From contig NC_026494.1 of the NCBI RefSeq assembly GCF_000328475.2, forward strand, positions 186,001-250,000: a stretch of 64,000 bases of DNA, given 5' to 3'. Origin of the DNA: Mycosarcoma maydis (taxonomy: Eukaryota; Basidiomycota; Ustilaginomycetes; Ustilaginales). Both the position numbers and the translations under genes were made by a program. Below are positions 42,027-52,164 of the stretch, piece by piece; the first letter of the stretch is position 1; each line of letters opens with the position of its first letter. A model generated the notes under the pieces. The model was not told the origin of the DNA and ran no database searches. It was given only the letters and a program-made list of their open reading frames with translations.

Positions 42027-43055
42027 TTAGTAGCGACTACGTTTAGAAGGGGGGCCAGAGTTGGGGTCGTCATAAGAGCGTGGTTGTTGGTGGTAGCCAT
42101 TGGAGGGGGGATAATCTCGATAGGCGGCGGGGGTGGGGCCGTTGGCGGGGTATGGCGAGGTGGATGGAGGACGACTTGGGTAGGCGTTGTCGTAACTGGC
42201 TGAGGAGCGAGGGTTGGAGTTGAAGGCTCTGAAGGCGGGTCTTGAAGGAGGGAAGCCTCTTGTTGGGCCAGGTCTGAAGCCGGCAGAGCCTCTGGCTCTG
42301 AAGGGAGTTGGGGGAGCGAAGGCGCTGGATGTCGGTGGAGGCTCTGATGGTTCTGGAGCCTTCTTTGGTTTTCTAGTCGAGCCGCCTAGTCCACCGCCCA
42401 ATCGAGTCGGTTTCCAGTCTTTCACCGTTCGACCCCTCTCGACATCTACCATGACTCTTCGACCGTTGATCTTGATACCCTCGGCATCTTTGTACGCCGC
42501 CTTCATGTCGCGTTCGCGCTCGTACGCTATGAATGCGTAGCCTCGACTTTTTCCGTTCTTGTCGCGAATCAGCTTGATCTGTTCGATCGGACCGTACATG
42601 TCGAATTCGCGATGCAGGTCGGATTCGGTGACCGAGTAGTCGAGGCGTGCCAGGAAGAGCGTCTTGTATGCATCCGGTGTAGCGTCCGGGTTGTTGGACG
42701 GCTTATACGTTTCCAGCCCACGTTGCTTCGTCGCTGCTTTCGATGCGGCACGCGATTCGAGTTCGATTTCGCGCAGTGTGGCGCGTGAGAGCGTCAGTGC
42801 AGAGGATGAAGAGGAGAGTGCAATGTCGTCGGTCGACTCGCCGCGGTCCGCCGTCTCTTGTTTGACACGCTCGAGATACGAGGCGACGCCAGTGAGCGGG
42901 GTGCGAATCGTTTTGCGCCGCGAGATCTGCGTGCCATCTTTCGACAGCGGTACAGCATTCGGGTCCGGATCGTAACGACGTATCGGAGCAACGTACTCGA
43001 GTGGCGGCCGTGGCGCAAACAGCCGGATTAGAGACGGCGGCAGCAGGTGTGTCAT
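42027..43055 (-). CDS. SNP1: U1 snRNP 70 kDa protein
   Basis: A 342-residue U1-70K homolog, the protein that binds stem-loop I of U1 snRNA and helps recognise 5' splice sites. The N-terminal region (LIRLFAPRPPLEYVAP and YDPDPNA) is typical. A single RRM lies at about 125-205, with RNP2 LFLARLDYSV and RNP1 SRGYAFIAYE, followed by the family hallmark VERGRTVKDWKPTRLGGGLGG. The C-terminus is rich in Pro, Arg and Ser and ends in KRSRY. Yeast Snp1 has a similar size. The ATG at 43055 was chosen over a non-ATG extension of four codons. No intron. Confidence 0.95.
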   Translation of the reverse strand: MTHLLPPSLIRLFAPRPPLEYVAPIRRYDPDPNAVPLSKDGTQISRRKTIRTPLTGVASYLERVKQETADRGESTDDIALSSSSSALTLSRATLREIELESRAASKAATKQRGLETYKPSNNPDATPDAYKTLFLARLDYSVTESDLHREFDMYGPIEQIKLIRDKNGKSRGYAFIAYERERDMKAAYKDAEGIKINGRRVMVDVERGRTVKDWKPTRLGGGLGGSTRKPKKAPEPSEPPPTSSAFAPPTPFRARGSAGFRPGPTRGFPPSRPAFRAFNSNPRSSASYDNAYPSRPPSTSPYPANGPTPAAYRDYPPSNGYHQQPRSYDDPNSGPPSKRSRY

Positions 43056-44074
43056 GGTGACGATCAAGTTGTCGCTGTTAGCTTCAAACGCTTCGGTTAT
43101 GGCACAGGCATCGGTTTATCAAGTGCGAGATGACGTTTGGGCCTCGATGTCGGGCGATCGATCGTGGTCGAGCAAATTAGCCGTACCAGAGCGAGCTTGC
43201 ACAACGCAGAGTCACTCAAGCTGCTGCTTGTGTGGTATGCGTTTTTGATCAGCCCGTCGTTCTTGCTGCCGAGAGGGTGGAGTACAACCAAGATGTTCGA
43301 GAAGTCACAGGGAGTGTGATTTCATTTCTCGCAACAGGTTTCCTCACGACTCGTGACGGTTCACTAACCCGCCTTCCGAACATTCGTGATTCACTATTCA
43401 CGATTCACAGATTCATTCGTGATTCATTCGTGATTCGTGATTCGTAATTCGTAATTCGTAATCCATATTTTAGTTTATGTTAGTTATTTTACGATTCGTG
43501 ATTCACGATTCACGATTCTGACACCGCCGAAGTCTGCGCGGTGCGTCGGTGCGTGTGCGCCTCGCCTCCGCCCGCTACCAAATCTCAACTTAACACACCC
43601 TAAAAATTGACACAAATAGACACCCACGACCAAGTCACGAGTGCAAAGGACCCACGCGTGACTGAGTAACGAACAAGTGGAGTCGTGAGTTGCGCGGTGA
43701 TCGACCCTTTTTTGTCGGCTTCGTACGCTCAGCGAAGCCAACGCAGCAGGAACGCGCAGGCCACCTTTTATCCAAGCTGGCATACCAGTTCAACGACCTT
43801 GTCGCTCTGCATCCTCCTCACCCTTTTCTACTTTTAGCTATTCTCATCGCATCGTTTGCGGCAGCATCACAGCGATCGCCGAACAACACTTCACACGCGT
43901 ACGACACATCACATCCAATCGGCGCACCTGCTCTTCGCCGGCACCTCACCGCTGCTCTTCCTCGAACAGCATCATCTGACAGCTCGACTAGGTCACGCAC
44001 TCTGAGGCACAACACATCCAGGTGAACAGCTTCGAAATCGAGCTCTAGCTCCTAGCAGACTTGCGCAATCAAAA
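43056..44074. promoter_or_regulatory. Divergent promoter region, U1-70K / PRE10
   Basis: A 1-kb head-to-head spacer with one of the densest clusters of the heptamer motif (43381-43519) roughly in the middle. The frame at 43690-44025 is probably leader of the proteasome gene. No proteasome-type regulatory element was recognised. Confidence 0.5.
43381..43519. repeat. Dense cluster of ATTCGTG / CACGATT heptamers
   Basis: More than ten copies in about 140 bp. The left side has direct ATTCGTG-type units that decay into ATTCGTA units, and the right side has ACGATTCGTGATTCACGATTC, where the orientation flips. An AT-rich stretch of about 30 bp lies between. Confidence 0.88.
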
Positions 44075-45009
44075 ATGGCTTCGCAGGGAACCGGTTACGA
44101 CCTCTCGGCGAGCACGTACTCGCCTGATGGGCGGATCTTTCAGGTGAGTTCCATAGCGGTGATGCCCAGCATCTCAGTCTATCGAGCAAGTTCTGGCTGC
44201 GTGATTGGCCGCTTCTGATGAATGGTCTGCTTGCTTGCCCTCTTTCAACATGGCTTCGTTCTTCTAACTGACAATCATCGCTGCTCCGCCCTGCAAATGC
44301 GTTCGCGCTGCCCTCCACTTGACAGATCGAATATGCGGCCAAGGCAGCAGAAAACGCAGGGACCGCTATCGCCATCAAGACCAAGACGGGTGTTGTGGTC
44401 GCTGTGGAAAAGCTCGTACAGTCCAAGTTGCTCGTGCCGGGATCCAATCGACGCATCTTCAACGTTGCGCCGCATATCGGCATCGTTTCTGCTGGCTTGA
44501 TCGCCGACGGCAAACACCTCGCCACACGTGCTCGATCAGAAGCTGTTTCACATCTGGACAACTACCGCTTCCCTGCTCCCGTCAAGACGCTCGCTGATCG
44601 CGTCGCATACTACGTGCAGGCGTACACACTCTACTCCTCGGTGCGCCCGTTCGGTGTGAGCGCGATCATTGCAGGTTTGGACGATTCAAAGGGACCGCAA
44701 ATCTACATGATCGAACCTTCGGGCGTCTTCTGGGGCTACAACGGCTGCGCTGTCGGTAAAGGGCGACAGTCGGCAAAGACAGAAATTGAAAAGTTGGATC
44801 TGGATAACTTGACACAGAAGGAGGCTGTCGAGGAGGCAGCAAAGATCATCTTCAAGGTGCACGACGACGCAAAGGATAAGGAGTTTGAGTTGGAGCTTAG
44901 CTGGTGTGGCCCAGAAAGCAACGGTGTGCATACCAGCGTACCCGCCGATCTCAGGTTGGACGCCATCAATAAGGCTAAAGAGGCGTTGGATGATGAGATG
45001 GAGGATTAG
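44075..45009 (+). CDS. PRE10: 20S proteasome alpha subunit, alpha-7/PSMA3 type
   Basis: Two exons, 44075-44143 and 44326-45009, joined in phase 0 across a 182-bp intron (gtgagt...gacag), giving 250 residues. The N-terminal [24 protein letters not shown] is the proteasome alpha signature that seals the core particle gate, and the intron splits it at FQ/IEY. Later segments KHLATRARSEAVSHLDNYRF, YTLYSSVRPFGVSAIIAGLD and GVFWGYNGCAVGKGRQSAKTEIEKL match the PSMA3/Pre10 subtype. The C-terminus is acidic (EALDDEMED), as in this subunit. It works inside the 20S core of the 26S proteasome. Confidence 0.96.
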
Positions 45010-47824
45010 ACAATGCGATTCACTGTGGTTTGGTGCCGATCCAGCGTGTGCGCTGGTGTTTGTGGTATGAGCTCCGGTCAGCTTCATTCGCCAAAGATGC
45101 TCGGCGCTACCTGTCTGTTGCGTGTGAAAGTGCGCATGTCGGTCTCTGATGCGCGAGCGTTGCAGGAATGGCAGCATCTTGGATGCCAGGTGAGATTTTG
45201 AGCGTCGGTAGAAATTCACGTCGACTGATGACCTTCACGGTTGGTACCTGTCATGCGGAAAAACAACTGGATGGTTCCTGTATAGGATGCGCACTCGTGA
45301 CTGGTGGAGTCGGTTTGGCGCAAGAATGGTTGCACGTTGTGCTTTGTGCTTTGGGCTTTGGCATCGTGGAGCGAGTTGTTGCTAAACGCGACGGAACAGC
45401 GTCCATACTGCCTGGCTTGGACCATGCACTGATGCACATGGCGGATACATATGCGCAGCTGGTGGGAAACAGAAACAGGAGCCGATTCGGAGCGCGATCT
45501 CTCTGCTGCGGCGTCCGCAACCTCAGCGCCAAGTGCTCGTGTGTTGCCGAGCGACCGAGTCTAGGCCGATCTGCGGCCTAAGGCACCAGATACGCCATCT
45601 CCACGTAGCGCAATGCATCAACGCTTGTCACAGAACCGCATGCTTCGTCGCCTACACCTCCGCCTTTCATTAGCGCTGATCCCACTTGTTCCCGTCCCCC
45701 TCGGTGGCGTGATGACTTGCCTTGTCAACCGTGGCAAGGCTAGTGCGCTAGTCGCAAAGTCACACTTGAACAGACGAGACGAACCACGAGGGCTGACACG
45801 CGGGCATCGAGGGTGCCCTCACGTGTCATCAAGAAAGTCTCTCGGATCGTAGACCATGGCTGCCGTTTCAATGCCGCCGAGAACAAGCGGATGATGAACA
45901 GCACATACGCGCGCGGCTTCGAGCCGTCGATCGTTGAGCGTGTCGTGCGTGTGCGGAACGGATGGATGGAATGAGGTCGAGCTCTGGATGCGTAGCGGTG
46001 CGATCTCGAATCGAGTCGAACAACGCTGCTCTGGTGGGGATGATTTTGCTCTGCCCATCGCCCAACACTACAAGCGCTGCGCTCGTTGCTCACCAGCCTG
46101 AGCTGAGAAGACCATATAATAGCGAGCGACACGGAACCGGCAAAGAAGACGACGTTGTTCCTGGCTGCTTGTTCCACATTGCGAAACGCCAAGCATCGCC
46201 AAAGTATCGCTCTTTGTTTCTCACTCTCTACACCATTCCGATCTCGCTCGCTCTGCGTTCTTGAGAGAGTAAGTCTGAACAGCTCGGATGAGGCTCTTCA
46301 AGCTCGCGCTCACTCATTCATGCCTTTCATTGCGTTTGGCCTTTTCATCTTTTGTTTATGCTTCTGCAGACTCTCAGCCGATTAAGCTGTGCGGCGACCA
46401 GCAGTAGACCCACGCCGATCCGCTCGTTCTGAATCTCGTAGCTTTGCAAGACGGTCAAAGTTTGTCCAAGACCGACACAAGCACGTTTGGCTGTCTGTGA
46501 CGTTGGTATCCGAAATGTCGGCAAACACGGTCGCCGCGAAAAGGACGTGGTTGGTCGACTGGAACAGCCCGCCTTTATCTTGGTGTGTCAACTCTATCGG
46601 GCGTCAGAACAAGGCTGTGACGACGACACTCTGTTTTCACGAGCACGCCACAAGACATGACGGCATTGCTAGTCCAAGTAGGATCGCCAACACGAGCACG
46701 AGCACTAAGGCACCGCCGCAAGCCCAGACTGCTGGATGGGTTAGCAAGCAAAAGTCAAACCTTGCCCACGTTAAAGAGCAAGGTTTGGCGTCATCAGTAA
46801 GTTTTGGTTGTTCCTTTCTTCCTCCCCACTCGGTTCATTTGCCGTGGTTATAGTAGCATGGATAAGTCTGCGGCTCGAGGCGATCGCTCTTCTTGGTTCC
46901 TCGATACGATGTGTCAGCTTGCGTGACTTGATGCGCCGCCCACGGATCGGAAGCATTGAGTGCCAACCCAAACAAGACAAGTCCCGTTGGAATCTGATTT
47001 CATGGCAGTGTTTTCATGTCGACGCTCGCGAGTTGCGTGTTTCTGGTTATTGAACACGTTGGTGTCGCCACATGACGCATGTCTTGGCTTCATTGACGCA
47101 CTGCATCCGTTCCAGCTGCATCGAGTTTGTGCCTTGCGACACGCAGCAGCACGGCTCGAGGTGGCTATGGAGGCGATTCTCGCTTTGCTTCCCTTTCGGT
47201 CGGGTCGGTTTAGTCGAGCTCGAGCGCTCCATGCTAGTGGTACATGCCTGGCGTGTACCGTCGCGCTTGTCTGTCCACATCCGTGGCCGTACGGATTTTC
47301 TGGCGGTACCATGTTTTCTGACCGATCCCGAGTCTGTGACGCCATGTATCATGACCAAGGTCTGCTTGTTGGACGCCGAAGCAGCCCACTCGTTGCCGAG
47401 CTTGGCTGCATGCCACCGGCTCTTTCTAGACCGGACACGTTCGGTTGCTTTACCGATCGACGAGATGAAAGAGCCGACGCAAATGGCACGTTAAGAGATG
47501 CATCGAGATTGGTGCAATGCAACGCGCTCTGCTTCGTCGTTGGTCCGCTCGTATCATATGCAGACGTGCAAGTGACAACAACAAGGTTTGGTGGTCTATT
47601 TCCAGTTGGCTACATACAATGTGTGGTCAACGCGGACACAGATGCCGCGACAGTGCTACCCTAAGAGCCAACAGAGTTGGCATCACGATGCTCATTTTCA
47701 AAGCCGCACAACCTTGACCTTGTTGCTTGTCAGCATGTCCGATTTCACTTTGTGCTTACAGTACGAGATTACCGCGACCCAATGAAGGTGTCTCACTTCC
47801 TTGTCACTCTCGGTCATGTTGCTA

Positions 47825-47828
<4 letters not shown>

Positions 47829-47855
<27 letters not shown>
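47829..47855. repeat. (GA)13 microsatellite
   Basis: About 13 GA units in non-coding DNA. Confidence 0.92.
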
Positions 47856-48936
47856 GCAGAAAGAAAGAGCCCACCGGCTCTGGTGTTACCGATGGTAGCG
47901 TGTCAGATCTCCGGCGTGTTGTGCTCATTTCGCAGATGGTTTCTCGATGATGGTCGAGACCACTAGAATGTGCTCATATGCATCAATCAGCCAGGATCCA
48001 CTTCGACCACAGTTCACATGTGTTTACCAGAGGTTTGGTCATGCCAAAGCATCACGTCTTGCCTGCCATCACTTGGTACTACCTGGTCGTCCCAGACGGC
48101 CATCGCACCAAGCACGTACAAGTACTCTGATTATGCTCCATGGCGGCTGTGGCGCTCACAACGAGCTCAAGGTGGCGGAAAGGTTGTGCGCTGGTTTTGA
48201 CTCAAGCTCTGACCAAACTTGCGAGCGTAGGTCAGGGATGCGATGCTGTCCGCCCCTGTCCGGTCTTCGGGACGCAAGGTGTCATCACTGGTGTCATCAC
48301 TGTGGGCAACCGTCTGCTAGCTCCATCCTGTGCGGCTTGACGCCAGCTTCCACTAGCACCATACACTGTTTTTTTTTGTTTTCCTTTGCTGTTCAATGGT
48401 TCCCCCCCACGCTGGTCTGAAGAATCTCCTGGCTCGGCGGCTGACCAACCAGTCTTGGCTTGAGATGGAAGAGATGAAGTCGCACGGTGAATGAACACCC
48501 ACCACCTTTTGGCTTTCGGCGATGGGGGCCGAGAAGGCAAGTTTGCACTCTACAGGATACCACGTCCGCTGATGGCCGGTCATGTCCACACTGCTCCCGG
48601 TCAGCCGCTTGGCGCGCCATTCTCGGTTGTCTTTGGCAACGCTTCTCTACCGCTCGGTCGCGCATCGTCTGCACAACTATGATCCCACATGACAGATGCA
48701 TCATTCCATCGAGCGCGGCTGTCGCGTCTCTTGCGTGGTTGCATGCGACACACGCTTGGGCTACAGCGCCCATGGCTTCTGCATCGCTTCCGTCTGTTGG
48801 CGGCCTACCCTATGATTCGATTCTGTGTCTGTCACATTCCATTTCTCATCGCTTCTTTGCTGCGCTGCGCTGCGCTTACGGCGTTCTGCGCAACTTGCCG
48901 TTGAGTCTCATCAGAGGAAAAAAAAATCTCCTCGCG

Positions 48937-48946
48937 ACATATATAC
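48937..48946 (+). promoter_or_regulatory. Possible TATA box of the APSES gene
   Basis: The string ACATATATAC lies about 380 bp before the first ATG of the APSES gene and is followed by pyrimidine-rich sequence with a ctttTCCTTGAACAG string at 49053-49067 that could be a leader splice acceptor. Position and composition only. Confidence 0.35.
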
Positions 48947-49326
48947 TCGGTTCTTGCTCCCACCTGCTGTTGCTCCCCCCACCTGTCAGCACTCGTTCCG
49001 AAGCTTCTGCATACAATTGGTACTAGCTTTACTAGCCTACTTAGTGATCTTTGCTTTTCCTTGAACAGCGCTCTGTCTTCACACACCAGCCCCCAACTCG
49101 ATCCTGTACCACTTGCTACTGCAAACGTCAACAAGCCACCATCAAACAGCATCATCCCGAACATACGCACCAGCGATCCACGTCACTAGACCCCGAGACA
49201 AGCTCTGCTTCTTCCGTCTCACCCGCCAGTGATCAGCAGACCAAAGACTTGGGTTCCGAAGGTGTCGCCTACGCAGCAGCGCTTCTGCTCAAACTAAAAG
49301 GGCCCACTCTACCAGCGACGCTACCC

Positions 49327-51125
49327 ATGTCTCACACAAACGAAAGCACCTTCAATGCGGGCCTGTGTCTCGCTCGAAAGCGTGGCCATCCTTACTCACG
49401 CAACGATGTCGACATGAATCAAGCTCCTTTTGAGTGCACTGGCGTCAATTTTACATTNNNNNNNNNNNNNNNNNNNNNNNNNNNNNNNNNNNNNNNNNNN
49501 NNNNNNNNNNNNNNNNNNNNNNNNNNNNNNNNNNNNNNNNNNNNNNNNNNNNNNNNNCGGATAACTTATTCCACAGTATTGCAAGCTCTCCGTCGTCATC
49601 GCCAGCAGGGCCGGAGAGAGGGGTTTGTGCTCGGTACAAAGCGTGGCCATCCTTACTCACGCAACGATGTCGACATGAATCAAGCTCCTTTGAGTGCAAC
49701 TGGCGTCAATTTTTACATTTCTGGGCCCCGCCCTGCACGACTCTTCCCAACGCCGATCCACGAGTTTCGCAAGGGCAAGTATGCCACAGCTGGAGGAGAA
49801 AGTGGATTCATGACCGGTAAGTGACTCCAAGTCTTTTTCCTTGCGCCACAGTCGTGACTGACAACGCTCGTTTTCGTTCTTTTGCGCGGCTTGTTGGCTG
49901 GATGAACAGTGTTTGAGTACGACGTTCGTGGCCACACAATGATGATCGACGTCGACACCTCTTTTGTCCGCTTCACCTCGATCACTCAAGCGCTCGGCAA
50001 AAACAAAGGTATGATTTGTGATTGACGTTGGTGTTGCGTCCTGTCTTTGGCCACTGCTGATATGCTTAGTTTGATCGGTCCGCTTTCGCAGTCAACTTTG
50101 GAAGACTTGTCAAGACATGCCCTGCTTTAGACCCGCATATCACGAAACTCAAGGGCGGATATCTGAGCATCCAGGGCACGTGGCTGCCGTTTGATCTGGC
50201 GAAAGAGCTCTCGCGCCGGATCGCCTGGGAGATTCGAGATCACCTGGTGCCTCTGTTCGGATACGACTTTCCTTCGACTTGCCTGCGACCGGACTCTGAA
50301 GGGTTCGGTCAGCTAGCTATCGGTATGTCGCAGAAGCGTGCACGCAAGCGTCACAACAACGGCGGCCCTCACCAGACGTCGTGTTACGGCCCGAGTCTGC
50401 CCATCTCGTGAGTGAATGACGTTGAATGCAGGATCGAGTTGTGGCAACATTCGACTGACCCTCTGCGAGATCTTGGTGAATCTAGTGTGGTCGGTGGACA
50501 AGCTATCGAACATGTTTCCGCAAAGAACAGTGCTGTTCAGCCTTGTTATGGATCATCGCAGCCGGCAACGTTTCACTACAGCAAGGGATACGGATTGGAA
50601 AGCCGTCCGTGGTACGGTCAAGATTACCTCGAGTCCAACAGCCTGGAAAGCATGTGGAATTCAGCGCAAGCCGGCGGCGGATCGGTGGGCTTGCAGGTTC
50701 CCATCTCGACCTGTGGCGCCACAGCATCGCCTTGCTTGGCTGCGATCGGGGCGAATGGCGGCTCACCAATCTTGTCATCGCCACCTTCGTCTAACGCATC
50801 GTCTTCGTCGAATCAAAGCTATACGGCGGCTGGGTACGGCTTGATGGTGCCACCCACCGTGCCTTCGCACTCTGTCAACAGCGAGGCTGGCGCCAACCAA
50901 GCCGAAGGTCCAACACCCATCGATGGCTCGCGTAGCTACGCGAGTCTGACCGCGCACGGCTACGCGACGGGCTACGGTGACGCCAACGCTTCGCTGTCGA
51001 CATGGAACGATGCAACGCATGCTTCAACGTACGTGTCGTCTTCGCCCAAGCCGCCTCCACCTGCACCGCATGGCAGCTCGTCTTTCCAGTTCGACGCTTG
51101 GCAGCAGCCTACAACTTCTTGCTAG
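49327..51125 (+). CDS. APSES-domain transcription factor (interrupted by an assembly gap)
   Basis: Exons on the plus strand: 49327-49816 (with a 100-N gap inside), 49910-50008, 50092-50407 and 50486-51125. The three introns are GT-AG with matching phases (1, 1, 2); the last has a CTGAC branch-like site. The DNA-binding domain spans the middle exons: HEFRKGKYATAGG, VFEYDVRGHTMMIDVD, SFVRFTSITQALGKNKVNFG and the hallmark GGYLSIQGTWLPFDLAKELS with DHLVPLFG. This matches the APSES/KilA-N-like fold of the fungal StuA/Mbp1/Xbp1 class. A basic KRARKRH patch (nuclear signal) follows, then a Gly/Ser/Tyr-rich tail ending in TTSC. These proteins control morphogenesis and the cell cycle in fungi; the subtype is not clear. 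The N-terminus is unreliable because of the gap and the flanking duplicated sequence. Confidence 0.8.
49377..49719 (+). repeat. 82-bp near-identical direct repeat flanking the gap
   Basis: 49377-49457 and 49638-49719 carry the same sequence, which in both encodes KRGHPYSRNDVDMNQAP. The only differences are three run-length changes (TTTT/TTT, A/AA and TTTT/TTTTT), all near the right end. The pattern suggests one locus sequenced twice at contig ends rather than an old duplication. Confidence 0.85.
49458..49557. other. Assembly gap (100 N)
   Basis: Exactly 100 unknown bases inside the first coding exon of the APSES gene; size probably arbitrary. Confidence 0.98.
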
Positions 51126-51474
51126 CTTCACGCTTCATGTCCATGCTCATGTACATTTCCAACCGCCAGATCCCGAAAGCGCCCAACTATTCACTATACA
51201 CGATTTTGGCTCTGACCCTTTTTACGCAGAACAAGTAGAACGCGGTTGAGTGAGATGCATTCCGAGAATGACTCACTGACTAGAGTGGTGTCAGTCTTGG
51301 CCGCTGTACGGCGTAGCTGATCACAGGGCGCCAGCACGGAGGGATTTGTCTCTGTGTTGCGTGTTCCTCTTTGGAAGCGCACGCCAAATCGCGATACGAA
51401 GATGCATCCGTGATTGAGCTGCACGGGCAAGAGCGGCCGTGCAGCCACGATCTGTTTGTTATGTTTTCGCTATT

Positions 51475-51845
51475 GTTCACGGATCACGGATCGTGGACCG
51501 TAGACTTCCAACTATAAATTGTTAATCACGAATCGTGAATGTATTCACGATTGAAATCGAGTGTTTTGTTTTTAGTCGGAATCGGCCACGATTCGTGATT
51601 CACGATTCACGATCCGTAACTTTACTTCATTTTAAATATTAATAATGGCAAAGCGCGTGTCGCTGTGTCACTCTCGACTCACGATCGTGGATGTGACTGC
51701 GCTGAGAATTCACGGATTGATTCTTGAATCGTCAATCGTGAATCACAGTCACGCATGCTAAAGATTGACGACGATTCACGATTCACGGATGTGATACACG
51801 GATGTAATTCACGGATGTAATTCACGGATGTAATTCACGGTTGGG
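51475..51845. repeat. Large cluster of AATCGTG / CACGATT motifs
   Basis: More than fifteen copies and decayed copies in both orientations within 370 bp, including ATCACGAATCGTGAAT, CGATTCGTGATTCACGATTCACGAT and CGATTCACGATTCACGG. The interval also has AT-rich stretches such as TAAATATTAATAATG near 51635. Confidence 0.88.
51785..51840. repeat. 13-bp minisatellite (ACGGATGTAATTC)
   Basis: Four units of 13 bp, the first slightly diverged (ACGGATGTGATAC), followed by a partial ACGG. It sits at the end of the motif cluster and may have arisen from it. Confidence 0.93.
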
Positions 51846-52164
51846 CTTTCAACCAACCAAGAACCTGATCGTTCGCCGTGCAACACGTAACTCACAACTT
51901 GACGCTTGGTGTCTGTAGCGCCAAACATCTCTTCACTTCCTTCACCACCAGACACTTTCGACATTCACGATTGTCGTATCACGCACAAACGACACAGCAT
52001 CTCCTTGTACAGCGGTACCTTTCACCGCGCTCTCCGATCAAGACATGGGCGCATAACCGAGTCGACTGTTCTTGCGGCCAATACGCCAGCCAGCTCGCCT
52101 TGCAACCACGTCACAATCGGGACAGCAGCTGGTTTCGTAGTCATTCGTTCATCCTTTCCTCGCC

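Larger units (their letters stand above)
45010..49326. other. 4.3 kb gene-free region upstream of the APSES gene
   Basis: No gene could be supported. Several open frames of 130-235 codons exist (for example 47002-47664 from its first ATG) but none shows a recognisable domain, a leader or splice sites. Unlike the other long intergenic regions, I saw essentially no extended copies of the ATTCGTG/AATCGTG heptamer family here. It could be a large control region, a long leader with upstream open frames, or hold an unrecognised transcript. Confidence 0.5.
51126..52164. promoter_or_regulatory. Upstream region of dolichol kinase, rich in heptamer motifs
   Basis: A 1.04-kb spacer between the APSES stop and the dolichol kinase start, on the same strand. 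The first 350 bp are probably 3' UTR. The middle (51475-51845) is densely packed with the heptamer motif. The last 300 bp are C/T-rich leader-like sequence without the motif except one copy near 51963. Confidence 0.55.

Noticed and set aside
43381..43519. Telomeric or subtelomeric repeat
   Set aside because: The unit is not TTAGGG-like and the site is internal, flanked by housekeeping genes.
50408..50431. 24-bp intron in the APSES gene
   Set aside because: Phase fits, but it is too short for spliceosomal removal; the 78-bp version to 50485 fits equally well in phase.
50323..50469. Alternative intron beginning GTATGT in the APSES gene
   Set aside because: It would need a weak GAG acceptor and would remove the basic nuclear-signal stretch; the 50408-50485 intron has a better donor, branch site and phase.
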